Shown: positions 44,446-53,253 of the stretch, piece by piece
Layout: the number at the start of each line of letters is the position of its first letter
Numbering within the stretch: the stretch's first letter is position 1
DNA from: Phycisphaeraceae bacterium
GTDB taxonomy: Bacteria > Planctomycetota > Phycisphaerae > Phycisphaerales > SM1A02
Length of the DNA: 64,000 nucleotides
Assembly: GCA_019636735.1 (NCBI GenBank)
Contig: JAHBWY010000001.1
Span: forward strand, 186,001 to 250,000
Direction: 5' to 3'
Translations under genes and position numbers: made by a program
Notes under the pieces: generated by a model
Databases searched by the model: none
Seen by the model: only the letters and a program-made list of their open reading frames with translations
What the model was told of the DNA's origin: nothing

Positions 44446-45771
44446 TTACGGGTCTGGAAGAAGATCACCGCCTCGCGCCGACAAGGCGGAAGCGACCCAG
44501 GACGCGTGTGATTCGCGCAATGCAGGGGGCAGCGCGTCGAGCATCTGCGTGATGGCAGCCTCAGATGCAGCGTGTCGGCGAGCGTGCTGCTTCTGAATGG
44601 TGCCGTCGGGTTGATGAATGACTGACATCAGATCTCGGGAGGGGTCCAGTCGAACCAGTTGCGAGGTCATTGTTCGCTCTGCATCGAGCATGATCGTGTT
44701 CATATCGCGCACGATGGCGTCGATGCGATCACGCACATCACCGGTGACCTCGGGCGATGCCAGCAACCTCGCGCCAAGCGCCTCCGCGGTCGAGGCTCGG
44801 AGCAGCCTTGGCACGATGGATCGATGGACCGATTGCATCCACGCATGCCGCGCCTCGGCCGACTCGAGAAGACCCTCGATTCGACTACCGGTGTCGAAGG
44901 CGTCTCGCGGCCATGCACCGCGCCGGCGCTTCAGCTCGGCCTTGAATGAGGCCAGGCCCCGCGACAGCTCCTCCATTGTTGTTGAGCGGAGCACTTGGGG
45001 AACACGGGTGAGCCGCAGTTGGTTGAGCTCCTCGCTCGCCACATCCACGCGCTGGACCCAGGCCAGGAGCACGGCGCGACGATCCTCCGAATGGCCGTTG
45101 GACACAGGAGGCGGCGAGAAGAGGCGCACCCTCAACGCGGAAAAGGGCCCGGAGTCACCGCCATCCGCAAGCCTGGCGGCCACCAGCTCCAAATCCACAA
45201 CCGGCGCCACGAGGAAGCCGTGGGGCGGCGGAGCAAGGAAGCGTCGCCGGGCGAAGAATGCAGCGAGTGCCTCGGAAGAGTGTCGCGATGGTCCGGATGG
45301 GTCGATGCTTCGTTCCAATGATCGGAGCATCTGCTCGTCGCACTTCTCACAGGCCTCCCTGTATGCCTCCTGCGCACGAAGCTGTCTCTTGACGCTCTCA
45401 AGATTGACCATGTCGTGGTCTGTCGGCAACCCGCCTGCGGCAGCCTGCGACTCGGCCGCCGACAGCGCCGTGGCGCGGCAGCTTGCCCGCTCGTCCACGA
45501 TGGAGTGGAGGGAGATCCGGTCATGCGGCGCGAGGCCGAGCGCCCACGCGAGCTCCACCGCGCCCCATCCACGCTCGCCGATCCAATCGGGGCAGTCCAG
45601 CGCCAGAGTGCGCCGAATGGAGTCCTGCGAGAGCGTCGATCGCGCCTCCGGGACGCTCGGTTCAGCCCCGCGGGAGTGGTGAACCTGAATCCCCTCGGCC
45701 GGCGTCGTGCTGACCGCTCCTGCCATCACGCTCAGTGCGGTGAGCCACTCGGCCGAATGCGTCGCGAACAC
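44446..45771 (-). CDS. Unknown alpha-helical secreted protein (first gene of three-gene operon)
   Basis: 441 aa. A weak signal-like N-terminus (SAEWLTALSVMAGAVSTTPA) precedes a mainly helical, charge-rich body with several regular hydrophobic heptads, for example SVKRQLRAQEAYREACEKC and SRGLASFKAELKRRRGAW. Pairs of cysteines occur early (DCPDWI, CEKC). It has no motif I know. The C-terminal part contains SQLVRLDPSRDLMSVIHQPD. The downstream gene begins 27 bp later. A hairpin (45793-45827) lies 22 bp upstream of the ATG and may be an operator or leader structure. Confidence 0.65.
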   Translation of the reverse strand: MFATHSAEWLTALSVMAGAVSTTPAEGIQVHHSRGAEPSVPEARSTLSQDSIRRTLALDCPDWIGERGWGAVELAWALGLAPHDRISLHSIVDERASCRATALSAAESQAAAGGLPTDHDMVNLESVKRQLRAQEAYREACEKCDEQMLRSLERSIDPSGPSRHSSEALAAFFARRRFLAPPPHGFLVAPVVDLELVAARLADGGDSGPFSALRVRLFSPPPVSNGHSEDRRAVLLAWVQRVDVASEELNQLRLTRVPQVLRSTTMEELSRGLASFKAELKRRRGAWPRDAFDTGSRIEGLLESAEARHAWMQSVHRSIVPRLLRASTAEALGARLLASPEVTGDVRDRIDAIVRDMNTIMLDAERTMTSQLVRLDPSRDLMSVIHQPDGTIQKQHARRHAASEAAITQMLDALPPALRESHASWVASALSARGGDLLPDP

Positions 45772-45792
45772 TCAAACCCCCAATCATGGGCT

Positions 45793-45827
45793 GACGGTTC
45801 GTGTTGGAAAAGAGACAACGAACCGTC
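45793..45827. promoter_or_regulatory. Inverted repeat upstream of the three-gene secreted operon
   Basis: GACGGTTC and GAACCGTC form an 8-bp stem, extended by GTTG/CAAC after a 2-nt bulge, around an A-rich loop. It lies 22 bp upstream of the operon start (45771), so it may be a repressor site or a leader hairpin. No -35/-10 pair could be assigned. Confidence 0.45.
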
Positions 45828-46091
45828 CTGGGTCGAGCCTTGTCACCGAGGACAACCGCGTAGATCCTAATCACTCCATCGGCGTTCCGAGCCGTGACGC
45901 CGAAATCACAGTGGGCAAAATCATCACGCGATGGGGGCGTTGGCAACCTTGCGCGCTTCGACACGAGCTCCTTGAGCCCACAGGCGGGCACGAGGCTTGA
46001 GGCGCCCGAGTGGCATGTCGATTGCTGACGGCGCTGGCGCCTCGCGTCGCCCAGCGCCCGGTCGGCGCTCGACGCCAGATTGTGGTGTTGC
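45828..46091. other. Non-coding stretch between the three-gene operon and phhA
   Basis: About 264 bp without a convincing gene. Possible reading frames here have poor composition and no recognisable domain. The region serves as the upstream region of the three-gene operon and the 3' end of phhA. Confidence 0.5.
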
Positions 46092-47015
46092 TCAGGCGCG
46101 ATTGGCGGACTGACCGATCTGCACACCGACGCCGCGGCACATGCCGCCGCAGCAACCCTGCGCATGCTCATCGAGCAGGCGATCGGCATAGGTCATCATC
46201 GCGTCGCGAAGCTGCTCGAAACTGTCGAGCACATAGAGGATCGGCTGGTAGTGATCGATCTCGAACGAGGTATCGCACACGCGCTCGAGCTCGAAGGGGC
46301 GTCGATCGACTTCCTTTGACTCGAGGGCGTGACGGCTCTCGCCCGGGCTTGAGATCAAGCCGCTTCCATAGAGCTTGAGTTGCCCGCTCTCCCGGATCAG
46401 GCCGAACTCGACCGTGAACCAGAAGAGGCGTGCGAGGCGCTCGGTGTGCATCGGGTCGTTCGTCGTGAGCGCCGCCTTGCCGTAGGTCTGAAGGAAGTCA
46501 GCAAAGACCGGATCAGCATGCAGCGGCACATGGCCGAAGACATCGTGGAAGATGTCGGGCTCCGGCAGGTAGTCGATCGACTCCTTCGGGCGAATCACAA
46601 TGGTCGTCGGGAACTCGCGCCGCGCGAGGCACGCGAAGAAGGCCTTGGCCGGGATGTACCCGGGCACCGCTCGGCTCTGCCATCCGGTGAGCTGGCGCAG
46701 GAAGGTGTTGATGCTCTTGGGACCTTCGAGATAGGGGATGTGATCTCGAACAAGTCGGATGCTTCGCGCACCGGAAAGGTAGACATCGCTCGCGCGCTCC
46801 GCGAGGAACTCCATCTGTCGGTCATAGAGGATGCGCCAGGTCTCCTGGTTCTCCTCGGTGTACCCCTCGTAGCGCTGATCGATGTAGACCTTCGTGATGT
46901 CGGTGTAGCCGGGTTCACCGAAGTGATTCGCGGCCTCCTGCGCGGCGTGCGCCTGCGCGTCATCGATCATGGCGGCATTCAGGCTTCCGGCGAACTTGGA
47001 GTTGGAGTCGGCCAT
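46092..47015 (-). CDS. phhA: Phenylalanine 4-monooxygenase
   Basis: 307 aa, the size of single-domain bacterial phenylalanine hydroxylases. Hallmarks: LTGWQSRAVPGYIPAKAFF, PDIFHDVFGHVPLHADPVF, whose two His are iron ligands, and FWFTVEFGLIRE, with the Glu ligand. Also LYGSGLISSPGESRHAL. It hydroxylates Phe to Tyr using a pterin and O2. After the core, the C-terminus has a short Cys-rich run (GCCGGMCRG) that is not part of the usual fold. The gene neighbours aroDE, as expected for aromatic metabolism. Confidence 0.93.
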   Translation of the reverse strand: MADSNSKFAGSLNAAMIDDAQAHAAQEAANHFGEPGYTDITKVYIDQRYEGYTEENQETWRILYDRQMEFLAERASDVYLSGARSIRLVRDHIPYLEGPKSINTFLRQLTGWQSRAVPGYIPAKAFFACLARREFPTTIVIRPKESIDYLPEPDIFHDVFGHVPLHADPVFADFLQTYGKAALTTNDPMHTERLARLFWFTVEFGLIRESGQLKLYGSGLISSPGESRHALESKEVDRRPFELERVCDTSFEIDHYQPILYVLDSFEQLRDAMMTYADRLLDEHAQGCCGGMCRGVGVQIGQSANRA

Positions 47016-47116
47016 GAGGAGGTCCTTGCGTTCAAGGGGCGTTCAATGCGAGTTCAATGTGAACGGCGAAATGTTCGGCGCGGTGCTCATGATTCGTCAC
47101 CCGCGACAGGGGAATC

Positions 47117-47743
47117 CTACGACGAGGCGAGCGCCCGCTCCACCGATTCAGTCACCGACGCGACCGCATCGCCGCTGATACCGGACAAAGGCTCGGGAAA
47201 GGGAACCCGGACGACATCGAAGGCACGCCGGACATCGAGGCCACGGTCATCGATGCCCACGGCGACCGGCTGGCCTGCGGTGAGGTTCGCCGCCTCGCAG
47301 GCACGCTTGAGCAGCGTTCGGTCGCCCTGATTCAAACGCCGAAGGATCGCCGCTTCGTGGGTAGCCATCGGATTCGGAATGAGGAGGGCCTCGCCGTCGA
47401 TGAAGTGTCCTTCGAAGCGGGCCGCGTCGATCGTCATGATGGCCCAGCGCACATCGGGAGGATCGCCGTGATAGATCCGCCAGCGATCGGCAAGGGCGCC
47501 GTGTTCGCCCTGTTCATCGAAGGCCACCAGTGAGACCATGAGGTGCAGGCTCGCTTCGTCATCATCAGGCATCTCGAGCACGGTCTCGATCGATTCGAGC
47601 ATGGCCACCATCACCGGGGCCACCAGGCGCCCATCGGGCGCCACCACCACCTTGATCGCAATCGCATTGTCATCGAAGCGAATGCGACCGGAAAGGTGCG
47701 CGCGAAGGAAGGCATGCGCGCGCTCGATGACGGCGTCGGACAT
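47117..47743 (-). CDS. Hypothetical protein, DUF2470/PNPOx-like split-barrel type
   Basis: 208 aa from ATG 47743. The pattern HAFLRAHLSGRIRFDDNAI, then LHLMVSLVAFDEQGEHGALADRWRIYHGD and RWAIMTIDAARFEGHFIDGEALLIPNPM, resembles the DUF2470/pyridoxamine-oxidase-like split-barrel families seen next to aromatic or heme genes. No active-site residues can be named with confidence. It is divergent from aroDE with 41 bp between the starts. Confidence 0.5.
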   Translation of the reverse strand: MSDAVIERAHAFLRAHLSGRIRFDDNAIAIKVVVAPDGRLVAPVMVAMLESIETVLEMPDDDEASLHLMVSLVAFDEQGEHGALADRWRIYHGDPPDVRWAIMTIDAARFEGHFIDGEALLIPNPMATHEAAILRRLNQGDRTLLKRACEAANLTAGQPVAVGIDDRGLDVRRAFDVVRVPFPEPLSGISGDAVASVTESVERALASS

Positions 47744-47784
47744 GGGGTCGCAGCGTACTCCACGGGGGCGATAGGATCCGCCGC

Positions 47785-49512
47785 GTGAATCTCGTGGCTG
47801 TCGCCATTCCAGTGGACGATGAGAGCGAGATCGAGGCAGCGCTCGCAGCGGCGCAGTCGGCGGTGACCGATGGAGCACGCTTGGTCGAGTGGCGCGTGGA
47901 CGCGATGGTCGATCGCCTGCTTCCCAATGACGCCAGCGCGGCGCTCATGGCGGTCGAGCGCCTCTGCCGCGAGAGTCCGGCGCCGAGTGTGGTCACCATT
48001 CGCTCGGCTCGCGAAGGAGGTGAGTTCCGCGGCGAGGATCGCGATCGGCTCTCCCTCCTCCAGGCGATCGGCGCGAGTGATGCGCCGCCGCTCTACATCG
48101 ATGTCGAGGAGGAGACCTTCGAGCGCAGCGCAAATCTGCGCCAGAAGGTCCGATTGGCGGTCGATCACGAACGGCAACCGAGGGGGCTGACCACTTCGCT
48201 CATTCTCAGCGCGCACGACTTCAACGGGCGCCCGGCGGCGCTGCAGCGGCGCCTCGCCACCATGGCGGCGGAGCCCGCCTGCGCGGTGATGAAGGTGGCG
48301 TGGCGAGCCCGATCGCTGCGCGACAACCTCGAAGCGTTCGAGCTGCTGCGAGACAGGCCTCGACCGATGGTGGCGCTCTGCATGGGCGAGTTCGGTCTGA
48401 TGAGCCGAGTGCTCGCGCCGAAGTTCGGCGGGCTCTTCACCTTTGCGCGCGGCGCGACGACACCGGAAACGGCGGCCGGTCAGCCGACGGTGCGAGAGCT
48501 CTTCGAGCGATGGCGCTACGGGCGCATCGGGGCGGCGACGGAGGTCTATGGCGTCATCGGATGGCCCGTCGGGCACTCCCGTTCGCCAGATCTTCACAAC
48601 GCGGGCTTCGACGCCATTGGCGCCGACGCGATCCATCTTCCGATGCCGATCGAGGGAAGTTGGGAGAGCTTCAAGGCGACGGTTGGTGCAATGATCGATC
48701 TTGCGCCCCTCGACTTCCGCGGCGCGAGCGTCACCCTGCCGCACAAGGAGCATCTGGTGCGCTTCGTGCGCGAACATGGCGGCACGCTCTGTCCCCTGAG
48801 CGAGGCGAGCGGGAGCGCGAACACGCTTCTGGTGCGACGAGCCGATGCAGGTGCGGAGCGAGCCCCGGCCGGTGACTTGTCCAAGCAGGCACGAGCAACA
48901 CCTGATTCGCCGGGGCTTTCAGGGCGCCCCCATCTTGAAGCGGTGAATACCGATGCGCCGGCTGCGGTCGCAGCGCTTGAAGCGGTGCGTCCGCTGCGCG
49001 AGGCGCGCGTGGCGCTGCTCGGCGCTGGCGGCGTCGCCCGATCCGTTGCGCTCGGGTTGCTGCATGCGGGTGCCGCTGTGACGCTCTTCAACAGGAGTGC
49101 GGCGCGGGCGGAATCGCTGCTTGAGGCGCTTTCATCGGTGGCGCCCGGTGACGCGCGGTCGCGGCTCTCGATGGGCGGGACGCTCGAAGCTCTCGGCACT
49201 CGCGGGGCGGGGGAGAACTTCACCGTTGTCGTGAATTGCACGAGTGTCGGCCTCGTTGGCGGTGACGCGGCCGGAGCATCGCCCGTGCCCTCGAACTTCA
49301 CCATGGGCCCGGGCATGATCGTGATGGACACCGTCTATCGGCCCCGCGAAACACCTCTCCTGCGCACAGCACGAGCCTCGGGCGCGATCGCCATTGATGG
49401 AAGCGAGATGTTCATCCGCCAGGCGGAGGCGCAGTTCCGACTCTGGACCGGGCGCGCGCCACCCGAGGGGCTCTTCCGCTCAGTGTTCGAGCGAGGCGCG
49501 AGCGAGCCATGA
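47785..49512 (+). CDS. aroDE: Bifunctional 3-dehydroquinate dehydratase (type I)/shikimate dehydrogenase
   Basis: 575 aa from a GTG at 47785. Residues 1-225 are a type I dehydroquinate dehydratase with VEWRVDAM (Glu35, Arg37), LILSAHDF (the catalytic His) and AVMKVAW (the Schiff-base Lys). Residues about 250-575 are AroE: YGVIGWPVGHSRSPDLHNAGF, VTLPHKEHL (catalytic Lys), GSANTLLV, LEAVNTDAPAA (Asn/Asp) and NAD(P) loop LLGAGGVARSV. The N-terminal enzyme makes dehydroshikimate and the C-terminal one reduces it to shikimate, so the two chorismate-pathway steps are on one chain, as in plants and some planctomycetes. Its stop overlaps the MFS gene start as ATGA. Confidence 0.93.
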   Translation: MNLVAVAIPVDDESEIEAALAAAQSAVTDGARLVEWRVDAMVDRLLPNDASAALMAVERLCRESPAPSVVTIRSAREGGEFRGEDRDRLSLLQAIGASDAPPLYIDVEEETFERSANLRQKVRLAVDHERQPRGLTTSLILSAHDFNGRPAALQRRLATMAAEPACAVMKVAWRARSLRDNLEAFELLRDRPRPMVALCMGEFGLMSRVLAPKFGGLFTFARGATTPETAAGQPTVRELFERWRYGRIGAATEVYGVIGWPVGHSRSPDLHNAGFDAIGADAIHLPMPIEGSWESFKATVGAMIDLAPLDFRGASVTLPHKEHLVRFVREHGGTLCPLSEASGSANTLLVRRADAGAERAPAGDLSKQARATPDSPGLSGRPHLEAVNTDAPAAVAALEAVRPLREARVALLGAGGVARSVALGLLHAGAAVTLFNRSAARAESLLEALSSVAPGDARSRLSMGGTLEALGTRGAGENFTVVVNCTSVGLVGGDAAGASPVPSNFTMGPGMIVMDTVYRPRETPLLRTARASGAIAIDGSEMFIRQAEAQFRLWTGRAPPEGLFRSVFERGASEP

Positions 49513-50804
49513 GTGCGCCTGAGTCATTGCGAAGTGCAGGTCGGCCCGCGATCGTCGCGCTCATCGTGCTCACCGGGCTCAACCTTCTCAACTATGTCGA
49601 TCGCTATGTCATCTCCGCGCTCGTCACGCTTCTTGAGAAGCCGTTCGAAGAGGGCGGGCTGCACCTCAACGAGACGCGCATCGGACTCGTCTTCTCGGCA
49701 TTCCTGATTGTCTACACGCTCACCGCGCCATTCTTCGGCGCCATGGCTGACCGCCTGCCGCGCCTTCACCTGCTCGCGATCTCCGTGGCAGTGTGGAGCC
49801 TGGTCACGGCGTCGTGCGGACTTGCGGCGGGTTTCATCTCGCTCTTGGTGCTGCGGGCCCTGACGGGCGTGGGCGAAGCGGCCTATGCGGCGATTGCGCC
49901 AGCAGTCCTCGCCGATCACTTCAAGATCGGCGTGCGCGGTCGCGTGATGGCCATCTTCAACGCGGCGATTCCCGTCGGAGCGGCGCTCGGCTTCATTCTC
50001 GGGGGGCTCGTGGGCGGGTGGTTTGGCTGGCGCGGCGCATTCCTCATCGTGGGACTTCCGGGCGTGCTGCTCGCGTTCATCATCTATGGATTGAAGGATC
50101 CGCCGCGCGGTGCGAATGACGCGCTCTCACCGGCCGAGGGGCGCTCGATGCGTCCGCCCGGCTTCCGGGCATCACTCGCGATGCTCTCGCGGCCGCGCTA
50201 TGCCTTCGCTTCGCTTGGCTACGCCATGCAGACCGCGGGGTTCGGGGCCCTCGCGGTCTGGGCCCCCAAGTTCCTTGAAGCGGCGCATGGCCTCTCGCGC
50301 GAGAAGGCGTCGATGGGCTTCGGTGCCGTCATCGTCGTCACTGGACTTGGCGGCACGCTTCTCGGCGGGTTCCTTGCGGATCGCCTCTATCAGCGCACGC
50401 CTCGCGCGCACCTCCTGGTCGCTGGTGCAACGACCTTCCTTGCCGCGCCGTTCATCTTCATGGCCGGGCTCGTCGCGGGCGATGCCGCCGTGTGGGCGTG
50501 CATCGTCATGGGGAGCTTGATGCTGGTGATGTCCGTCGGCCCCATCAACTCGCACCTTGCCAACTTGCTCGGACCGAAGGAGCGCGGCACCGGCATGGCC
50601 CTCGCGATTCTTGTTCTTCACTTGCTGGGCGATGTACCGAGCGTGCCGATCATCGGCACCGTGGCGGGCGCGAGCGGATGGCCTGCGGCGATGGCTGTGA
50701 CCGCCGCCTTCACCGCAGTCGGGGGCGTGATCTGGCTGCTTGGGGCGCTTCGAGAACCGGCGCAGCATGGCCCCGGCTCGCGAGCGCCGGAAGTCGTGGG
50801 CTGA
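49509..50804 (+). CDS. MFS transporter (Spinster/hexose-like branch)
   Basis: 431 aa, 12 hydrophobic segments. The MFS motif A is present as FGAMADRLPRLHLLA, and the start has LTGLNLLNYVDRYVISAL, typical of Spinster-type carriers. The middle loop (about residues 200-225) is hydrophilic. Translationally coupled to aroDE (ATGA overlap), so it may move a shikimate-pathway intermediate or product, or it may simply be in the same operon. The substrate is unknown. Confidence 0.9.
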   Translation: MSAPESLRSAGRPAIVALIVLTGLNLLNYVDRYVISALVTLLEKPFEEGGLHLNETRIGLVFSAFLIVYTLTAPFFGAMADRLPRLHLLAISVAVWSLVTASCGLAAGFISLLVLRALTGVGEAAYAAIAPAVLADHFKIGVRGRVMAIFNAAIPVGAALGFILGGLVGGWFGWRGAFLIVGLPGVLLAFIIYGLKDPPRGANDALSPAEGRSMRPPGFRASLAMLSRPRYAFASLGYAMQTAGFGALAVWAPKFLEAAHGLSREKASMGFGAVIVVTGLGGTLLGGFLADRLYQRTPRAHLLVAGATTFLAAPFIFMAGLVAGDAAVWACIVMGSLMLVMSVGPINSHLANLLGPKERGTGMALAILVLHLLGDVPSVPIIGTVAGASGWPAAMAVTAAFTAVGGVIWLLGALREPAQHGPGSRAPEVVG

Positions 50805-50808
50805 GCGC

Positions 50809-52200
50809 TCACTCTTCCTGCCAGCGCATGCTGACGGTGCCGACAATGAAGCCGATGATGCCAAAGGCCGCGAGCACGGAGAGTGGAAGCGCCATCTCCT
50901 CGAGTGAGAAGGCGCGCCAGGTGTACCCGTCGATCGCGCGCACGGCCCACGAGAACGGACTGATCGAACTGAAGGTCTGAAGCCATCCCGGCATCAGGAA
51001 GATGGGAATGGTGCCCCCGCCGATCATCGCCAGCACCAGAACGAGCGCTCGGCCGAGCCCCTGAGCGCCACCCTCGGTGCGCGTGAGGCCCGCGAGCATC
51101 ATCATGAGCCCGGCGAATCCGAGCGATGTGGTCAGCGTGGTGAGAATCATCAGTGGAACACTGCTGATCCAGATACTGAAGTAGGGCAGCGTGCCGAGCG
51201 CCAGCAGCATGCACTGGACGAGCATGCAGGCGGAGAACGCGGCGAGCGCCTTGCCGAGCAGAATCTGTCGTCGTCGGATGGGCGCCGTCCGCAGGCGAAG
51301 CAGCGTGCCGCGCGAGCGCTCCTCGGCGATCGACGCTCCGAACGCCGTCACGCAGCTCATCAGTCCCCACACCATGCCTTGTCCGAAGCTGATTTCGAAA
51401 CTGGAGCGAGGTCGCTTGCGCTCATCGGTGACCTGGGAGACCTCGACGCGCAGCGGGCGCCACGCGAAGCCGGTGTCACTCTCGACAGTTGTGTCGGAGG
51501 CGTCGGTTCCAGCCGCTCCGCGAGCGTCATCGCGTGACGGGTCCGCATCGCCCTCGCCGGCTGCGGCGCCGGGTGCTTTGCCAGCCGCGCTCGCCTCCTC
51601 CAACGCTCTCGACTCGGCAAAGCGATCGAGTCCGCTGAAGACACTGGAGAGCGCCTGACGCTGCTCGCTGGGAAGTCCGGAGAGGAGAAGCGCGGCGCGC
51701 CCGACGGCGGTGGCCTCGCGCATCGCCGAGGTGTCCTGCATGAGCGAACTCAGTTGACGAAAGGCCAGCTCATTGAGTTTGCCTTCAAGCAGTCCGGCTT
51801 CCGCCGCTCGTGAAGGATCGACGACGAGGTGCAGCGTCAATCCACCTCCGGCAAAGAGCTGCATCATGCCGGTGTCGAAGCCGTTCGGGATCACCACGCA
51901 GGCCATCACGCGGCCGCGACGGACCAGCGTCTCACCATCGGCGCGGGACTCGAGGGTGGTGACGGCGACCGCCGAGTCGCGCTCGAGATCGCGGCGCAGC
52001 GCGAGCGCGCGAGGTCCGCCAGACTCATCGACAACCGCGATTGGAATGGCGCTTCCGCCTCCCGGACGCGAACCACCACCGAAAATGATTCCGAAGAAGA
52101 GCGCCACGAAGATCGGAAAGATGAAGACGAAGAACGCTGCGGTGCGATCGCGCAGAAGCAGCGAGATGTCCTTGCGAGCGATGGCGAGGATGGCTCCCAT
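50809..52200 (-). CDS. ABC-2 type exporter permease
   Basis: 463 aa. The N-terminal helix (FFVFIFPIFVALFFGIIFGG) and about five C-terminal helices (MILTTLTTSLGFAGLMMMLAGL and others) flank a long extracytoplasmic loop of about 230 residues containing an Ala/Gly/Asp-rich linker (residues about 200-230). The ABC2-membrane pattern RGTLLRLRTAPIRRRQILLGK is seen before the C-terminal helices. It forms an export system with the ATPase gene 15 bp upstream. Substrate unknown. Confidence 0.88.
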   Translation of the reverse strand: MGAILAIARKDISLLLRDRTAAFFVFIFPIFVALFFGIIFGGGSRPGGGSAIPIAVVDESGGPRALALRRDLERDSAVAVTTLESRADGETLVRRGRVMACVVIPNGFDTGMMQLFAGGGLTLHLVVDPSRAAEAGLLEGKLNELAFRQLSSLMQDTSAMREATAVGRAALLLSGLPSEQRQALSSVFSGLDRFAESRALEEASAAGKAPGAAAGEGDADPSRDDARGAAGTDASDTTVESDTGFAWRPLRVEVSQVTDERKRPRSSFEISFGQGMVWGLMSCVTAFGASIAEERSRGTLLRLRTAPIRRRQILLGKALAAFSACMLVQCMLLALGTLPYFSIWISSVPLMILTTLTTSLGFAGLMMMLAGLTRTEGGAQGLGRALVLVLAMIGGGTIPIFLMPGWLQTFSSISPFSWAVRAIDGYTWRAFSLEEMALPLSVLAAFGIIGFIVGTVSMRWQEE

Positions 52201-52215
52201 GGGGCTTGGCGACCG

Positions 52216-53055
52216 TCAGTCGCGCAGGCTCCTTCCTGTGAGAGCCAGAAAGACGCTCTCAAGGTCCGGTCGCTCGACGCGCACACCCGTGGCGTCGCCC
52301 TGCCCGAGCGCCGAAGCGATGACGGCGAGCGGATTCGAAGTCGTGTGCCGCTCGACCTGTTCGCCGCGCTCGACCACCACGGTCACCTGGCCGCCGAACT
52401 GCCGAAGCAGCTCATCGACCGTGCCCAGCGCGAGCACGCGCCCGTGATCGACGATCGCGACGCGATCGCAAACGCGCTGCGCTTCGTCCATGTAGTGCGT
52501 GGTGTAGACGACGGTGACACCGCTCGAGGCGAGGCGTCGGACCAGTTCGAGCAGGCTGGCGCGGCTCTGAGGATCGACGCCCGCGGTCGGTTCATCGAGG
52601 AGAACCAGTTCCGGCTCGTGGACGAGCGCGACGGCGAGATTCAGCCGTCGCTTCATCCCCCCGGAGAAGCCCTTCACACGATCACGGCCGCGCGAGGCGA
52701 GGCCGACGGTGTCGAGCAGTTCCGCGGCGCGCCGTCTCGGCGCAGCGACGCCATACAGACGACCGAAGAAGAGGAGGTTCTCCTCGGCGGTCAGATCGTC
52801 GTAGAGCGCCAGGCTCTGCGGCGCAAGCCCGAGGTGTCGCCGGGTGAGGGGTTCGCGAGGCGATCCCACGCCGTCGAGTTCAACAGTGCCTGAGTCGGGG
52901 GAGAGAAGCCCGATGCAGATCGAGATGGTCGTGCTCTTTCCCGCGCCGTTGGGGCCAAGCAAACCGAAGACCTCACCGCGGCGGACCTCGAGCGAGAGAC
53001 CATCCACGGCTTGAATGGCTCCGAACCTCTTGCGAATGTCAACCAGGCGCAGCAC
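52216..53055 (-). CDS. ABC transporter ATP-binding protein (ABC-2 exporter)
   Basis: 279 aa. Walker A GPNGAGKSTT, Q-loop LGLAPQSLALYDDL, signature FSGGMKRRLNLAVALVH, Walker B LVLLDEPTAGVDP and H-loop YTTHYMDEA are all present and in order, so the ATPase is functional. The C-terminal 50 residues (VTVVVERGEQ) are the usual accessory domain of ABC-2 exporters. It precedes the permease gene in a two-gene operon, divergent from aroC. Confidence 0.93.
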   Translation of the reverse strand: MLRLVDIRKRFGAIQAVDGLSLEVRRGEVFGLLGPNGAGKSTTISICIGLLSPDSGTVELDGVGSPREPLTRRHLGLAPQSLALYDDLTAEENLLFFGRLYGVAAPRRRAAELLDTVGLASRGRDRVKGFSGGMKRRLNLAVALVHEPELVLLDEPTAGVDPQSRASLLELVRRLASSGVTVVYTTHYMDEAQRVCDRVAIVDHGRVLALGTVDELLRQFGGQVTVVVERGEQVERHTTSNPLAVIASALGQGDATGVRVERPDLESVFLALTGRSLRD

Positions 53056-53253
53056 CGCGGATCGAGTCTATGAGATTGGCTCAGAGTCAGCGTGTCGTTC
53101 GGTCGGCAGGTGTCGCGGCACCGCAGTGAACTCACTCGGCGGCTCGCGATTGATGGGCCATCTTCAAAGTCTGCGATGCCTTCCGCCGGCTCCGGCCACG
53201 GCGTGGCGGGCGGCGTCATCCGCGCGTGCCGTCTTCAGCGTTAGCATGCTGGC
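53056..53253. other. Divergent intergenic region between the ABC operon and aroC
   Basis: 198 bp with no coding character. It must carry the promoters of both transcripts, but no clear -35/-10 pair stands out. A purine-poor segment ttagcatgctggc just before the aroC GTG contains a palindrome GCATGC, of unknown meaning. Confidence 0.4.
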
